From NCBI GenBank assembly GCA_022385805.1, contig MU277673.1, positions 51,350 to 115,349 on the forward strand: 64,000 nucleotides of DNA, given 5' to 3'. Shown piece after piece: positions 1-10,413 of this stretch. Source of the stretch: Pilatotrama ljubarskyi (Eukaryota > Basidiomycota > Agaricomycetes > Polyporales > Polyporaceae). Each line of letters opens with the position of its first letter. Positions within the stretch are counted from its first letter, which is position 1. The notes beneath the pieces were generated by a model, which saw only the letters and a list, made by a program, of their open reading frames with translations, was not told the origin of the DNA and made no database searches. The translations under genes and the position numbers were made by a program.

Positions 1-1089
1 CAGCACGGAATCAGCCATCTGTTCAGGGAATATCTGGACAGCAAGGGCTTCACAGAGATTCATAGTCCTAAGCTCCAAGGCGCTGCCACGGAATCCGGTG
101 CATCCGTATTCCAAGTCAGCTACTTCAAGGGTGGGTTTGCCGTTATCTCTTCTTACGATGTTGTGACAAACACTCGATTGCCCCAGGCAAGGCATACCTC
201 GCGCAATCGCCCCAGCTGGCCAAGCAGATGGCGATCGCGGCCGACTTTGAGCGTGTCTACGAGATTGGTCCCGTCTTCCGTGCGGAGGACTCAAACACGC
301 ACAGGCACATGACTGAGTTCATCGGCCTCGATCTCGAGATGGCCATCGAGGAGCACTACCACGAGGTCATGGAGCTCCTCGACGGACTCTTCCTGCACAT
401 GTTCCGCAGCTTGAAGCAGAAGTATGCCAAGGAGATCGAGACCGTGCGCAAGCAGTTCCCCGCGGATGAATTCAAGTGGCGCGAAGGCCCCGAGGGCACA
501 CTCAAGCTCTCCTTCAAGGAGGCGGTCGATCTCCTCGTGGAGGACGGTGTTCCGCGGGAGGACCTCGACGACATTGAGTGCGTGCGGCGTCGTGACTGGA
601 GACGACTGAAGATTGACAGATGGTATGTATAGCACGACAAACGAGAAGCGCCTCGGACGCATCGTCCGCGCGAAGTACGACACCGACTACTTCATCATTG
701 ACAAGTTCCCCATGGCGCTTCGCCCCTTCTACACGATGCCCGACCCCGAGGACCCCGTAAGCCCTACTTCTTACTTTTGTGTCCGTTTGGTAGCTGATAC
801 GTCCGGGCTGCAGACCCTATCGAACTCGTACGACTTCTTCATGCGCGGCGAAGAGATCCTCTCCGGTGCGCAGCGCGTGCACGACGCGAAGCTACTCGCG
901 GAGCAGATGCGCGGCAAGGGCATCGACCCCGCGTCGATGAGCTACTACCTCGAAGCGTTCAAGCTCGGCTGCCCGCCCCACGGTGGAGGAGGCATCGGTC
1001 TCGAGCGTGTGCTCATGCTCTTCCTCAAGCTCAACAACATCCGTCGGGCGTCGCTCTTCCCCAGAGACCCCAAGCGGCTAGAGCCCTGA
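1..1089 (+). CDS. DPS1: Cytosolic aspartyl-tRNA synthetase, C-terminal part (5' truncated by window edge)
   Basis: Class II aminoacyl-tRNA synthetase that charges tRNA-Asp in the cytosol. The 5' part lies outside the window. Exons 1-130, 187-577, 633-756 and 814-1089 splice in one frame to 307 residues. Visible class II signatures are motif 2 ([20 protein letters not shown]), the [11 protein letters not shown] stretch, [13 protein letters not shown], and motif 3 near the end ([15 protein letters not shown]), followed by the usual [12 protein letters not shown]-terminus. The motifs and the [12 protein letters not shown] segment fit the eukaryotic/archaeal cytosolic AspRS type, not the bacterial or mitochondrial one. 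Introns are 55-57 nt. The intron at 578-632 is placed so that GA|C joins to restore the conserved [12 protein letters not shown] run. Identification is secure; the N-terminal anticodon-binding domain cannot be assessed. Confidence 0.95.
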
Positions 1090-1380
1090 GCAAAGGCGGT
1101 AGATGGGGAAGGCATCCGTGGCGAACCTTGCGCTCTGTCTTGGCCCGATCGATGCGAATCCGAACTGACCTCCTCCGACCGCGGGCCCGGAGGGGTAGAA
1201 ATGTGACTGTGCTGCCATAGAGTGAGTGTGAAAGGGGGACGATGTGATGTTGACGAGCAGTGTACCACATGTACCAGTGAATGTACCAATCGAACGCCAT
1301 TTCTCGGCACTTGCCCGAACCCTCTTCGTTCGCAACATATTACAGCTGTGTCGTTCCGTCGCGGAGAACACAGAAGCCAG

Positions 1381-1410
1381 CCGCCTCCGCCTCCGCCTCC
1401 GCCTCCGCCG
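1381..1410. repeat. CCGCCT hexanucleotide microsatellite
   Basis: Five near-perfect tandem copies of CCGCCT lie in the spacer between the Asp-tRNA synthetase gene and the next ORF, about 140 nt upstream of its likely start. It is a simple-sequence tract and gives long Pro/Arg/Ala-rich shadow frames that are not genes. Confidence 0.8.
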
Positions 1411-1547
1411 CACGTCTTCCCCGCCCCCGTGCTCCGACTCCGCGCCCGCCCAACCCCCGCAAGCTACCCTCCACAACGGCGTACCCGTCCGTCGCACTCC
1501 TCCTCGACCACACGCCCCCAAGACGACCTTCACGACACGACCACGCG

Positions 1548-2147
1548 ATGTACATCCGTTCCGAACCCGACTTGTCCCCAGGAGACCAGCTCTGCCCCCC
1601 ATCCTACCCACCATGCGAACCCGCCCTCAGCGCCGGACCCGCGCTCCCAGATCTCAACGCGGAGAACAGCTCTGCGTCCACCTCTCCGACTCTCGAACCC
1701 GCTCCGCAAAATGCACTCGCGGAGAACATCCAGCGTATCGGCAAGCAGAACTTCGTGGGCATCGTCGTCATCGCGGTGCTCGTCTTCGTCGGGCTCGTGC
1801 TCTGGCTCTCGTTTGGCCAGTGGCCGCGCAAGGGCATGCGCAGGTTCCGGGAGCGGCTCAAGCGCGGAGATAGTAGGCTCGCCAGGAGCGGGCGCGGGCA
1901 CGGAGGCGGAGGCGGGGATTGCGGGCAGGATGTCCGCTCGGGCGCGCGCTCGGCAGCAAGGCCTGCTAACGGTCAACACGACGCTCACGCGCAGGACGAG
2001 AAACGCGAGGTGGGCGGACGGCGGACGGGTTCGCCGTCTTCGCCGCTGTCCATGGAGATAGAGGTAGACAGCTTGGAGAAGGAGGCAGGCGAGACGCAGA
2101 CGAAGAGGATCCCTCGCGTGCACTTTGCTGATCCCCCGCGGGCCTAA
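1548..2147 (+). CDS. Small single-pass membrane protein, function unknown
   Basis: Intronless 199-residue ORF. I chose the ATG at 1548 because sequence upstream in the same frame is low-complexity and overlaps the CCGCCT repeat. The protein has a Pro/Ser-rich N-terminus (about residues 1-60), one strong hydrophobic segment at about 69-89 (FVGIVVIAVLVFVGLVLWL), then a basic stretch (RKGMRRFRERLKRG) and a polar, Gly/Arg/Ser-rich tail ending in HFADPPRA. The positive-inside rule suggests N-out/C-in topology. I do not recognise the family. A single-pass scaffold or adaptor is possible, but nothing in the sequence shows it. The downstream gene is convergent. Confidence 0.5.
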   Translation: MYIRSEPDLSPGDQLCPPSYPPCEPALSAGPALPDLNAENSSASTSPTLEPAPQNALAENIQRIGKQNFVGIVVIAVLVFVGLVLWLSFGQWPRKGMRRFRERLKRGDSRLARSGRGHGGGGGDCGQDVRSGARSAARPANGQHDAHAQDEKREVGGRRTGSPSSPLSMEIEVDSLEKEAGETQTKRIPRVHFADPPRA

Positions 2148-2789
2148 ACGCATGTCTCGTCGACCGTACGTAGCTTTCGAGAGACATCCTATGACACGGC
2201 CCTTGGGCTATGATTTGCTGCGACTTTGAGCCATCGACATGCCCACTGCCAGCCACCATCTGCAGGCAAAGTGTGCTTCGGGCTTGCGAGAGCTGGAGAC
2301 GTACTTTCGAGTATATGAGCACATGATGCGAAAGATCTGTCCGGGGTCGTAAGGAGGGAGCGAAGGGAATAAGGCAGTGCGTACGATAAATCCAGCTAGA
2401 TGTGGGTGCTCATGTTCTACAAACCGAGAGCAGCAGCAGCAGCAGCGAAGAACAAGATATGATAGGTAGCAATAACACAACAGGGAGAATGAAAGAACCG
2501 GGCTGAAGATGGGCGTGGGGACGCTATCGCGGAGGTACGTTGAGCACGAGGGTAACGATAGTGGTGACGAACGAGAGAGGTGGGGGAGTAGTGCGAAGAG
2601 TACAATGCAGGGGTGCGTACGATCATGCGATGCGATGCTTCCAGCGACGAACTGACTGTAAAACGTCCACGTCTCAGCGGGCCCTCTTCAGGAAAATACA
2701 CAGTGGATCAAGCAGCGACGAACCCGATAGATAAGACCTTCCTTTCCTTTCCTTTCCTTCTACTGCGCAGACATTCTTCGTCCGACTTC
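2148..2789. other. Intergenic 3' spacer with CCTTT repeat
   Basis: The 642-nt spacer separates two convergent genes. I see no convincing ORF. It holds a short CAG run (about 2431-2447) and four CCTTT units at 2741-2760. It probably holds the two 3' UTRs and terminators. Confidence 0.5.
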
Positions 2790-4812
2790 TCATGAACGTC
2801 GCTCGCGACGGCTTCGGTGCCTCTCGGACCGCGACGAGCTCGCGATGCCCACAAGGTTCGACGGAATCGCGCCTCTCTCCAGAGCAGCGGCGATGACCTC
2901 GGCAGGGAGGTCTATCTGCGCGCCGTCGGGGTAAGCATAAGCGTCGAGCGGTGAATACGCAGGGGGCTCCGCGCTGAGCACGTCCAGCTGCGCCGCCGAC
3001 GGGCTATTAGAGACATGAGCACTGTTGCCTGGGGCAGGAGAACTCGAAGGGGCTAACGCCTGCAGATGGATGTCGCGTGGGCCGGGAGTGGGCAGGTCTG
3101 CAACCACAGGCGACTCGGGGGGAGGGTGGACGTGGATCGCGAGGTCTGCACCTGAAACCGACGAACGAGAGCCCGCGCGCGCATGAGTGATGTTGAACGG
3201 CTGGGGTCGGGGAGTATTGAACTGGTTCGCACCTGCGCCCGCCGCGCCTCGGGAGGGTGGCCGAGATGCGTACGAGGAGCCGGACGCAGACGAGCCGTCC
3301 TCGTCTGTCTGGGGAGGGTCCCTTTGGGTTGGAGAGGGAGGGATATTAGCGTTTGGAGGGGCATGGAATGGCAGGTCAGTGGGCGAGATGTACCTCCGAG
3401 AAGTGGACGGCCCGGCGGCACCAGCAGACTCAGGCTCTTCCTCAATCGGCGTGATGGGTGGTGGGGGCGTGTCGGGAGGGGAAGGTGATGTCAGCGGGCT
3501 ACCGCGGAGCGGTGAGGACTCGATAGGAGCAGAGGTTGGCTGCCCGACCCTGGGTCTCCGCGAACGGTGCGACCGACGGGAGCGAGCAGAAGCACCTGCA
3601 GGGCTGGCCGGGGAGATCAGATCAGGCGTAGGTGTCAAGTCTCCTCCCGACGCGAGCAAGATGCTCCCTGCCTCACTCCCGTAGGCCGGAGGAGGGGCAA
3701 GCGTGCCTTGACTAGGCGCCAGGCCCCACCGCTTCACGTTCGCTTCGATGAACACGAACCCGGACTGCCCCAGATTGATGTGGATGCTGCAAGGCCCGTC
3801 GGCACCAACGGTCGGGAAGAGGTTCCAGTTCGTCAGGCCAGTATAGGCATCCTCCATCTTCCGCCCGTTCTTCGTAAAGAAGACAGTCCCGGAACGAGGG
3901 CGGTATCCGACCCCGAGGACATCACCCTCCTTGAGAGTGGTACCGCATGCAGTCGCGGTGAACGGGAAATTGTGGGATTTGTCACCATTCGAGTGATATG
4001 CGACCGAGTACCGACACAATCCCGGGAGGCGGAACCAAGGGTAGGGTTTCGTGGCTAATCCAATAGCGACGTTGGTCGTTGGAGGCAGATCGAACATCTT
4101 GGCCTCCCAGTAGTATACCTCGTTTAGCTTAGGCAATGGCAGATTGGACTGCACAGAAGATGCGCAGAGTGGGTCCGGCAGGAATGTGAGCTCGGTACGG
4201 GCATGCACCAGCAAGGACGACAAAGCCTCGAAATCGGGCTCGAATGACCATGCTGAGACGCCCTTCTCTTGGATCGAGAGGAACTGGGACAGCGTGATGT
4301 CCGTAGGCATAGAGTTCGGTGGATGCTGAAGCTGGTACTCTGTTCGACGCGCGTGAGCATCCATTTACACAGAACCGTGTGAGCTTGATCATACCTTTGG
4401 AACGCAAGTATGCTCTCCGCTCCGACTCGTTTACTGTCTCGAGCCAACGAGACTCGACGCCGTCGAAACCGCCCTCACCCTCGATGAGGTCTTCTCGACT
4501 CATATCTATCGGCCCCTCGTTGTCGCGGAGCATGATGCCGCGTCGCCTGCGTAGGAGGATGACGCACACGAGGAAGAGCAGGAGAAGGAAGAGGAACGTG
4601 GAGAGCACGATAAGCATCGGAAGGAGGATGTAGAAGGCATCGCCAGAGCCATTGCCTGGCAGCTGAGGGCGGTCATCCATGTCTGGTTGACGAGCTATTC
4701 GAACGTTAGGAAGGTTGTCCCGGACGGCGTTGATGCCGGCTGACAGCGCGTCGGTAACATCGCGCCAGTCGGCCGAGAGATGCTCGGGAGCACGCCCTTG
4801 CGAGGGGCTCAT
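2790..4812 (-). CDS. SSH4: SSH4/EAR1-type SPRY-domain adaptor of the Rsp5 ubiquitin ligase
   Basis: Two exons (4812-4395 and 4339-2790, intron 54 nt) give 655 residues. A single transmembrane segment at about 61-87 (FYILLPMLIVLSTFLFLLLL) is followed by RRRR, then a B30.2/SPRY domain from about residue 165 to 330: VSAWSFEPD, VYYWEAKMFDLP, VAIGLATKPYP, YHSNGDKSHN, GDVLGVGYRPRSGTVFFTKNG, FPTVGADGPCSIHINLG. This TM-plus-SPRY order is that of yeast Ssh4/Ear1, which bring Rsp5 to vacuolar and endosomal cargo through PY motifs. The long Pro/Ser-rich C-tail has PPAYG and PPAY runs (for example LAPPPAYGSE and AEPPAYSP) that fit such PY sites. It is divergent from SNF4 over a 452-nt spacer. Function is by family; the PY motifs are seen in the sequence. 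Confidence 0.9.
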
Positions 4813-5264
4813 GGCTTGCAGTCTAGCCGTGCAGAAGACAAAGAGAAGAAAGAGGAGAAGAAAGGGCAGCGAGCGAGACTGAGAGCGGCGAGAATGCGAA
4901 AGAAGGGGACGAGGGAGAGCGTTGGTGGGAATCGAGCCTGCTCCAGTCAGTCAGTCACTCGCACTCGCTGGAGTCTCCCGGACCCGCGGCGCGCAAGCGC
5001 GGCCACTGCCGGACGTCGTCGGCGTGCATCGCCCGGCTGCGGCGCCCAGAACGGTCAACGTCCGTCACCAGGCTCCGGAACTGCGCCGAAGCGGCCGAGG
5101 AGGGATGACATAAGCTGAGTGCGGGGGAGACGGGCGCCTGTATGCACGCCGCCTGAGCGAGACTGCATCCGCGTTCACTACGAGTCGGAGTCTGGCTGAC
5201 TGCTGCTCCTTCCGGCTGCTTTCTCGTAGATCCTCGCTATCCACCGCATGGCGCCGCGATCCTC
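4813..5264. promoter_or_regulatory. Divergent promoter region SSH4 / SNF4
   Basis: This 452-nt region separates two divergent start codons. It is GC-rich with no obvious TATA box and no supportable ORF. It must contain both 5' UTRs and core promoters by position; no specific site can be assigned. Confidence 0.4.
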
Positions 5265-6959
5265 ATGAGTGCAACACTCTCTCCCACAAACTCTCCAAGA
5301 GTCAGGCGCAGAGGCTCAACCCGTAGACCCCGCGCTGTCTCCCATCTCCCCCCTTTCACCCAGGAGAGCCACGATGCCGCGCTCTACGCTATCAGGCACT
5401 ACCTCAAGGGCAGAACGTCCTACGACACCTTCCCGGTCAGCTTTAGATTGATCGTCCTGGACTCCAAGCTAGAGGTCAAGAAAGCTCTTCAGTGTCTGCT
5501 CCTGAACGGTACGCGGCTACTAGGATCCCAAGCATGCTCTATTCTTACTTGGCACTTCCGTAGGCGTGGTTTCTGCGCCGCTATGGAATAGCGAAAAGTC
5601 CTGCTTTGCTGGCATGTTCACCGTGTCCGACATCATCCATCTCATCCAGTACTACTACAAATGCTCCTCGTACGACGCCGCAGCAGCAGACGTCGAGACC
5701 TTCCGCCTAGAGTCATTGCGAGGTGCGCGCATTTGCCTCACTTTCCCATGCAATCATATTCACATCGATCCAGATATTGAGCGAACGCTCGGCGTCGACC
5801 CTCCCCCATTACTGCGCGAACACCCCTCCGCTTCACTGTACGACGCGTCTAAACGACTCATCCAGACCCACGCGCGTCGTCTCCCCCTGCTTGACAACGA
5901 CACCGAGACGGGCCACGAAGTCATCGTCTCCATCCTCACGCAGTACCGCCTCCTCAAATTCATTTCCATAAACGTTAGTCATGGTGCTTCCGCGTCCGGT
6001 CTGTTGTACTGATCGCGCGGCCGACATCCTTCTCATCCGTCTAGTGCGGCAAGGAGATCCAGCAGCTGCACATGCCCCTGCGCAAGCTTGGGATTGGCAC
6101 TTACGTGAATCCCCCGCCTATACCCCCGGACGGCGAGAAGCCAGAAGGCTACAACCCCTTCCACCCGATCGCGACCGCGACCCTGAATACGCCCGTGTTC
6201 GACGTCGTGCACATGTTTTCCGAACGTGGGATCTCGGCCGTGCCCATCATAGACGAGGAAGGCATCGTAGTCAATCTCTACGAGACAGTTGATGTCATAG
6301 TAAGTCGCGCGGGTTCCCAGCTCGCGAGCACAGAGTTCACAACTTTGTTTCGCGCAGACTCTTGTTCGCCTCGGCGTCTACCAGTCGCTGGACCTCACGA
6401 TCTCCGAAGCTCTGAACCAGAGATCGCCCGATTTCCCGGGTGTCGTCATCTGCACGGCGTCCGACTCGCTGGGTACGCTCATGCAGCTCATCAAGAAACG
6501 CCGTGTGCACCGGCTTGTCGTCGTGGAGGGAGAGGTTAGTCAGCCAGCTATTCGCGGAATCGGGCCCTTTGCTCACGAGATGACATAATGCAGGAGGAGG
6601 AGCGACGGGGTGGGAAGAAGGGTCGTCTGCTCGGAATCATCACCCTGAGCGACGTCCTCCGGTATCTCATCGGCGACGTTGCGATTGGTGAAGCTTATCC
6701 CGAGTCGTCGACGCATACCACGGAGACACATCATGCACCGGAGCCTGCGGCTTCAGAACCTCCCGCTGCACCTGAGCCCGCTGCCGCCGAGCCTGCACCG
6801 GCTGTAGAAGATGCGCCTCCCACAGAGGAAGCTGCTCCCGCCGCCGACCCTCCCCCGGAGGCTCCTCCCGCTGAGGAAACTGCACCTCCGCCGTCCGAAG
6901 AGCAGTCGGAAGAGAAGGCTGCGGAAGAGGAGCCCGCCCCCGCCCCCGCTGAGGGATGA
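5265..6959 (+). CDS. SNF4: AMP-activated kinase (SNF1) gamma subunit, four CBS domains
   Basis: Regulatory gamma subunit of the SNF1/AMPK heterotrimer, which binds adenine nucleotides and relieves glucose repression. Exons 5265-5508, 5564-5722, 5774-5973, 6045-6299, 6358-6534 and 6594-6959 give 466 residues. Family landmarks run in order: LKGRTSYDTFPVS, LNGVVSAPLWNS, GMFTVSDIIHLIQYYY, DVETFRLESLRDIE, ATLNTPVFDVVHMF, ISAVPIIDEEG, KRRVHRLVVVEGE and LGIITLSDVLRYL. These are the four CBS repeats (two Bateman modules). Unlike yeast Snf4, the C-terminus carries a roughly 90-residue low-complexity tail made almost only of Pro, Ala and Glu (nt 6720-6956). The start at 5265 is the first in-frame ATG of the first exon; an upstream non-coding exon cannot be excluded. 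Confidence 0.95.
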
Positions 6960-7384
6960 CGCGGACGACTCGAGGGTGGTGGGCGACGACGGCAATGGCA
7001 TGCAGAGTTTACCGTAGATGTAGCCTTACAGTTCTGATGATCTTGCTTGCTCTTGGCTTTGGACGCATCTGTACCAGTACACTGTTGTTGTTTCCCAGCA
7101 AATTGGAGGACTAATTGCGATATGTGTGCACCTGCACCATGCCAGTCGTGCCTGAGCAAGAGAGTCGGACTCGAGATCTGATGTACCTGCGCACTTTCGA
7201 GAGCCATGGAGTGGTGAACGTAGACGCCCGCCATGGCTAGCGCTGCGGCCTGCCTCTGCTGAGATCACTGGAAGCGGCACGCTCCTCCCGCCCTGCGCGC
7301 GTGCGCTGCTGAGGGTAGCCACACACCGCTTACTCCCGTGTCCTCTGCACCTCCCACCGCCAGTCCCTCTGCCTCCTCCCCGCC

Positions 7385-8479
7385 ATGAGCACCGTCATCC
7401 AGGCCATCCGCATACCCGCCTGGGAGGAGCGTAGTGCGCCCAAGCCGCACATAGTCTACCGCATCGAGATCCAAGCCTCCGTCCGCTCCTGGCAAATGTG
7501 GCGCCGCTACTCCGAGTTCGCCGACCTCCACGTCGAGCTCACAAAGTCGACCGGCGCGCCCCCGCCCGCCTCGCTCCCGCCCAAGCACGCCCTCGCGCTC
7601 TTCCGCTCGAGCACGAACCCCGCCCTGCTCGAGGAGCGCCGCGCCGGCCTCGAGACCTACCTCCGCGCCATCCTGTCGAGTAAGGACGACCGCTGGCGCG
7701 AGAGCTTCGCGTTCCGCGACTTCCTTGGGGTGCCAGTGGGAAAGCAGGCCGCACACAACGTCGGAGGGCCCTCGCAATTCACCTCTTCCTCGTGGCTCGA
7801 CGAGCACCAGGACCTCCAAGCGCGCGTGCGCGATGTGCGCGCCGACATAAACCGCCGTGACGCGCTCCTTGACAATGGGGACATCTCCGGCTCGCACCAG
7901 GCGAACGTGCAGGCGAAGAAGAAGCTGGCGGGCGTGCTCACGCGGGTCGGCGTGCTCGAGGACGGGCTGCAGACGCTCGCTATGGCCGGGCTGAGCGAGG
8001 GCGAGCTCCGGAGGCGGACGGACATGGTCGCGCGGCTGCGGGACGACTGCGAGAAGCTCGCGAAGATCGTCACGGTCGCGCGCATGACAACGAGAGGCAT
8101 CGGCTCTGCGGCGGAGCGGAATCCGGCGTCGGAGACGGATCGCGACGCGCTCATGGGGTCATCGAGCGGCATGCCGGGAGGATTCAGCAGGCCGGTCGCA
8201 CGCGTCTTTGGGCAGGCTGCGCAGCCCCGAGAAACGGAGCAGACACGACCGCTCGATGATCATGGGCTCCTGCAGCTGCAGCAGGTTCAGATCGACCAGC
8301 AGGACATGCAGCTAGCGGAGCTGACAACTATACTCCAACGCCAGAAGCAGCTCGGTCTCGCAATACACCAGGAGGTCGCGGAACAGAACGAGGAACTTGA
8401 CCACCTCTCAGGTGAGGTGGATAGGGTCGGAGGCAAGCTCACGAACGCGAAGAGGCAGCTGAATAGACTAGGAGGTTAA
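7385..8479 (+). CDS. VAM7: PX-domain Qc-SNARE of the vacuole
   Basis: Intronless, 364 residues. The N-terminal PX domain (about 1-120) has the phosphoinositide-binding RRYSEF and LPPKHAL motifs and should bind PI3P on endosomes and vacuoles. The middle is helical. The C-terminus (about 298-362) is a SNARE heptad region (QQDMQLAELTTILQRQKQLG, EVAEQNEELDHL) with a glutamine at the expected zero layer. It has no C-terminal transmembrane segment, as in yeast Vam7, which pairs with Vam3, Vti1 and Nyv1 in homotypic vacuole fusion. Length and domain order fit Vam7. Convergent with MTM1, 131 nt apart. Confidence 0.92.
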   Translation: MSTVIQAIRIPAWEERSAPKPHIVYRIEIQASVRSWQMWRRYSEFADLHVELTKSTGAPPPASLPPKHALALFRSSTNPALLEERRAGLETYLRAILSSKDDRWRESFAFRDFLGVPVGKQAAHNVGGPSQFTSSSWLDEHQDLQARVRDVRADINRRDALLDNGDISGSHQANVQAKKKLAGVLTRVGVLEDGLQTLAMAGLSEGELRRRTDMVARLRDDCEKLAKIVTVARMTTRGIGSAAERNPASETDRDALMGSSSGMPGGFSRPVARVFGQAAQPRETEQTRPLDDHGLLQLQQVQIDQQDMQLAELTTILQRQKQLGLAIHQEVAEQNEELDHLSGEVDRVGGKLTNAKRQLNRLGG

Positions 8480-8610
8480 TCACGGAGCGGTCTTTTGTCA
8501 TACTTGCTGGACGGTTTGGATACTGATATTACAGTCGCTGTATTGTCTCCCCGGGTAATAGATGGATATACAAGTATGTATGCACATTAAAAGGTATCAT
8601 GCGTACGAAT

Positions 8611-9800
8611 CTAGTGTGAGTCGTCTCTATGTCTATGGTCCTGTTTCATCAAGAGTCGTCCAACACCCTGCAGGATATGGTCAGACTACAAAGTGACGGA
8701 AGGCATTTCAGAGTACTCACCTCGAAGCAAGCGATCATGATTCCACACGCCGGTGCAATCTTGCTTATGCGCGGCACGATGCCAGCGTACAGCGCGGAGA
8801 CCCCCTCCGTCCGAATGATCTCCAGAAGCAGAGGGATCGACGACGTCGTCTTGGTTGTTGCCGACATGAGCATCGCCTGCCTCCGCGTCTTGAGAACATC
8901 GAAAGGTGAGGTCAGCAACGCAGCTGTCGTGCCGCTAATCGCCCCGCTAGCAAACGCGACGCCAGCGCCCTCATGTCCGTAGGTGTGGAAAGCGCGTTTG
9001 CACGATTCATAGCCAGCCCAATAGATGCCGCTGAAAGGCACATCGCGCCACAGCGTGGGTCCCAGACCGCGCCAGAGGTAATGCCAGCCTCGGGACTGGG
9101 CTAAGCTTCGTATTGACGTCAGCACGGAGCGCAGTGTGTGCGGGTGATCGGGTGAGGGCGGTGTTGACTGCAGGTTTGTTCGGACGAGTTCCAGAGGAGA
9201 CATTAGAGACGTGATCGTGGTTCGTGCGATGATACCGGCGGAAAGAGGGACTAGAGACTGAGGGAGGAGTGGAGGGAGAGTATGGTTGAGCAGGTGGTCG
9301 TATGTGAGCATGTAACATGTTGAGGACGGCACGCCGATGAGTCTGCGGCGATGTCCCATCAGCTTGGGCAATACGTGAAAATGCGCCGGGAAACTCACAA
9401 TGACGTCCCAGCTCCTTTCCATAAACCGGCCATGCCTTCGGCTCGCCATACATGACGGATAGCGTCATAGAAACCGTTCACCCTCTCTGTTCTGAAAACG
9501 CCATGATCCCATATGCAGACCACCTCGCCTTCCACCGTCCTGACGAGCGAAGACATGTTCCGGACGCATGATGACGGAGACGCCTGACAGCAAGTGTTGG
9601 GTGGGGGATTCGGGAAGAGCGGTTTCTGCTGTTGCGGCGGCTGTGTCTGCAGACGCGTTTTGACGACGTCAAACGGGGTCACTGACAGGTTATTCAGCAT
9701 CCTTGCGTGGGACTGCGAATGGGAATGATTGCTTACTGGTCAGTGCGGTGACCGTAGAGCCCGTTGCGGCTGCAATGAGCTTGGCCTCAAACTCCTGCAT
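8611..9800 (-). CDS. MTM1: Mitochondrial carrier of the MTM1 / SLC25A39-40 subfamily
   Basis: Exons 9800-9737, 9681-9399, 9342-8721 and 8667-8611 give 341 residues. The three carrier signatures PxDxxK/R are seen as MTPFDVVKTRLQT (repeat 1), SPLELVRTNLQ (repeat 2) and SPFDVLKTRRQA (repeat 3), with the paired GLWKGAG, YLWRGLGPTLWRDVPFSG and ALYAGIVPRISK half-motifs. The Cys-rich loop between helices 1 and 2 and the order of motifs match Mtm1/SLC25A39, reported to import glutathione and to affect Mn-SOD and Fe-S metabolism. The first intron acceptor was chosen to give ALT-MTPFDVVK. The last exon adds only 18 residues. The promoter region is interrupted by a MITE-like element beginning about 170 nt upstream of the start. 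Confidence 0.88.
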
Positions 9801-9970
9801 TTTATGAATCGGCCAGCCAATAACCCAAGGAAGAAGACGGAGAAAGGAAAAGAGGCACTGAGGCCTGAGGGGGATGAGTGGAAAGAGACGAGTCGGGGCG
9901 ACTCGCACGGCCGTTGAGTCGAGTCGGAAGAGAACTTGTGCGACTCCGGCGCGCCGACGAGATGCGTCAT

Positions 9971-10017
9971 TGGATGACTTCCCGTAAGGATTTAGAGACG
10001 TCTCCAAATCTCTAAAC
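9971..10017 (+). repeat. Left terminal inverted repeat of the MITE-like element
   Basis: 47 bp, perfect reverse complement of 10367-10413. Its inner half (9989-10010) is itself a near-perfect palindrome centred on GACGTC, with one mismatched pair. Confidence 0.9.
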
Positions 10018-10366
10018 CTCTCTAAGCGCTGTGGAGCTCACCGAAATGGCAGGTCTGCCGAGATACCGAACGAGATTTAAAGTCCGCAGGTGGGGCCGGC
10101 GAGCTGCAGACTAGAGAAGCGCCCAACATCTGGAAGGGGGGGTCGACCCCCCCTTCTAAACCTCCGGCGATGCTCTAAACTGCTCCAAACGAGCTGAAAG
10201 GGAAGGCGCAAGCACATAAGAGGAAGGTAGCCACCTGGGCCATCAGCGGTACATTCCATTTGCGTCGCCCCGGAGCAGCTGAGTAAGCTGCACGTTCCCG
10301 GCGCTCAAGGCTGGGCAGCAGGTGGGGCCAATTTGAAGCTCCGCTTGTATCTCGCAAGGATCTAAA

Positions 10367-10413
10367 GTTTAGAGATTTGGAGACGTCTCTAAATCCTTAC
10401 GGGAAGTCATCCA
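10367..10413 (-). repeat. Right terminal inverted repeat of the MITE-like element
   Basis: 47 bp, perfect reverse complement of 9971-10017. The perfect identity of the two arms suggests recent insertion or recent arm homogenisation. Confidence 0.9.

Noticed and set aside
1222..2061. Long + strand frames overlapping the small membrane-protein gene
   Set aside because: Arg/Ser/Pro-rich composition driven by the CCGCCT repeat and GC-rich codons; these are other-frame shadows of 1548-2147.
2540..2795. Short + strand frames near the CCTTT repeat
   Set aside because: Under 70 residues, low complexity and lying in a convergent 3' spacer.
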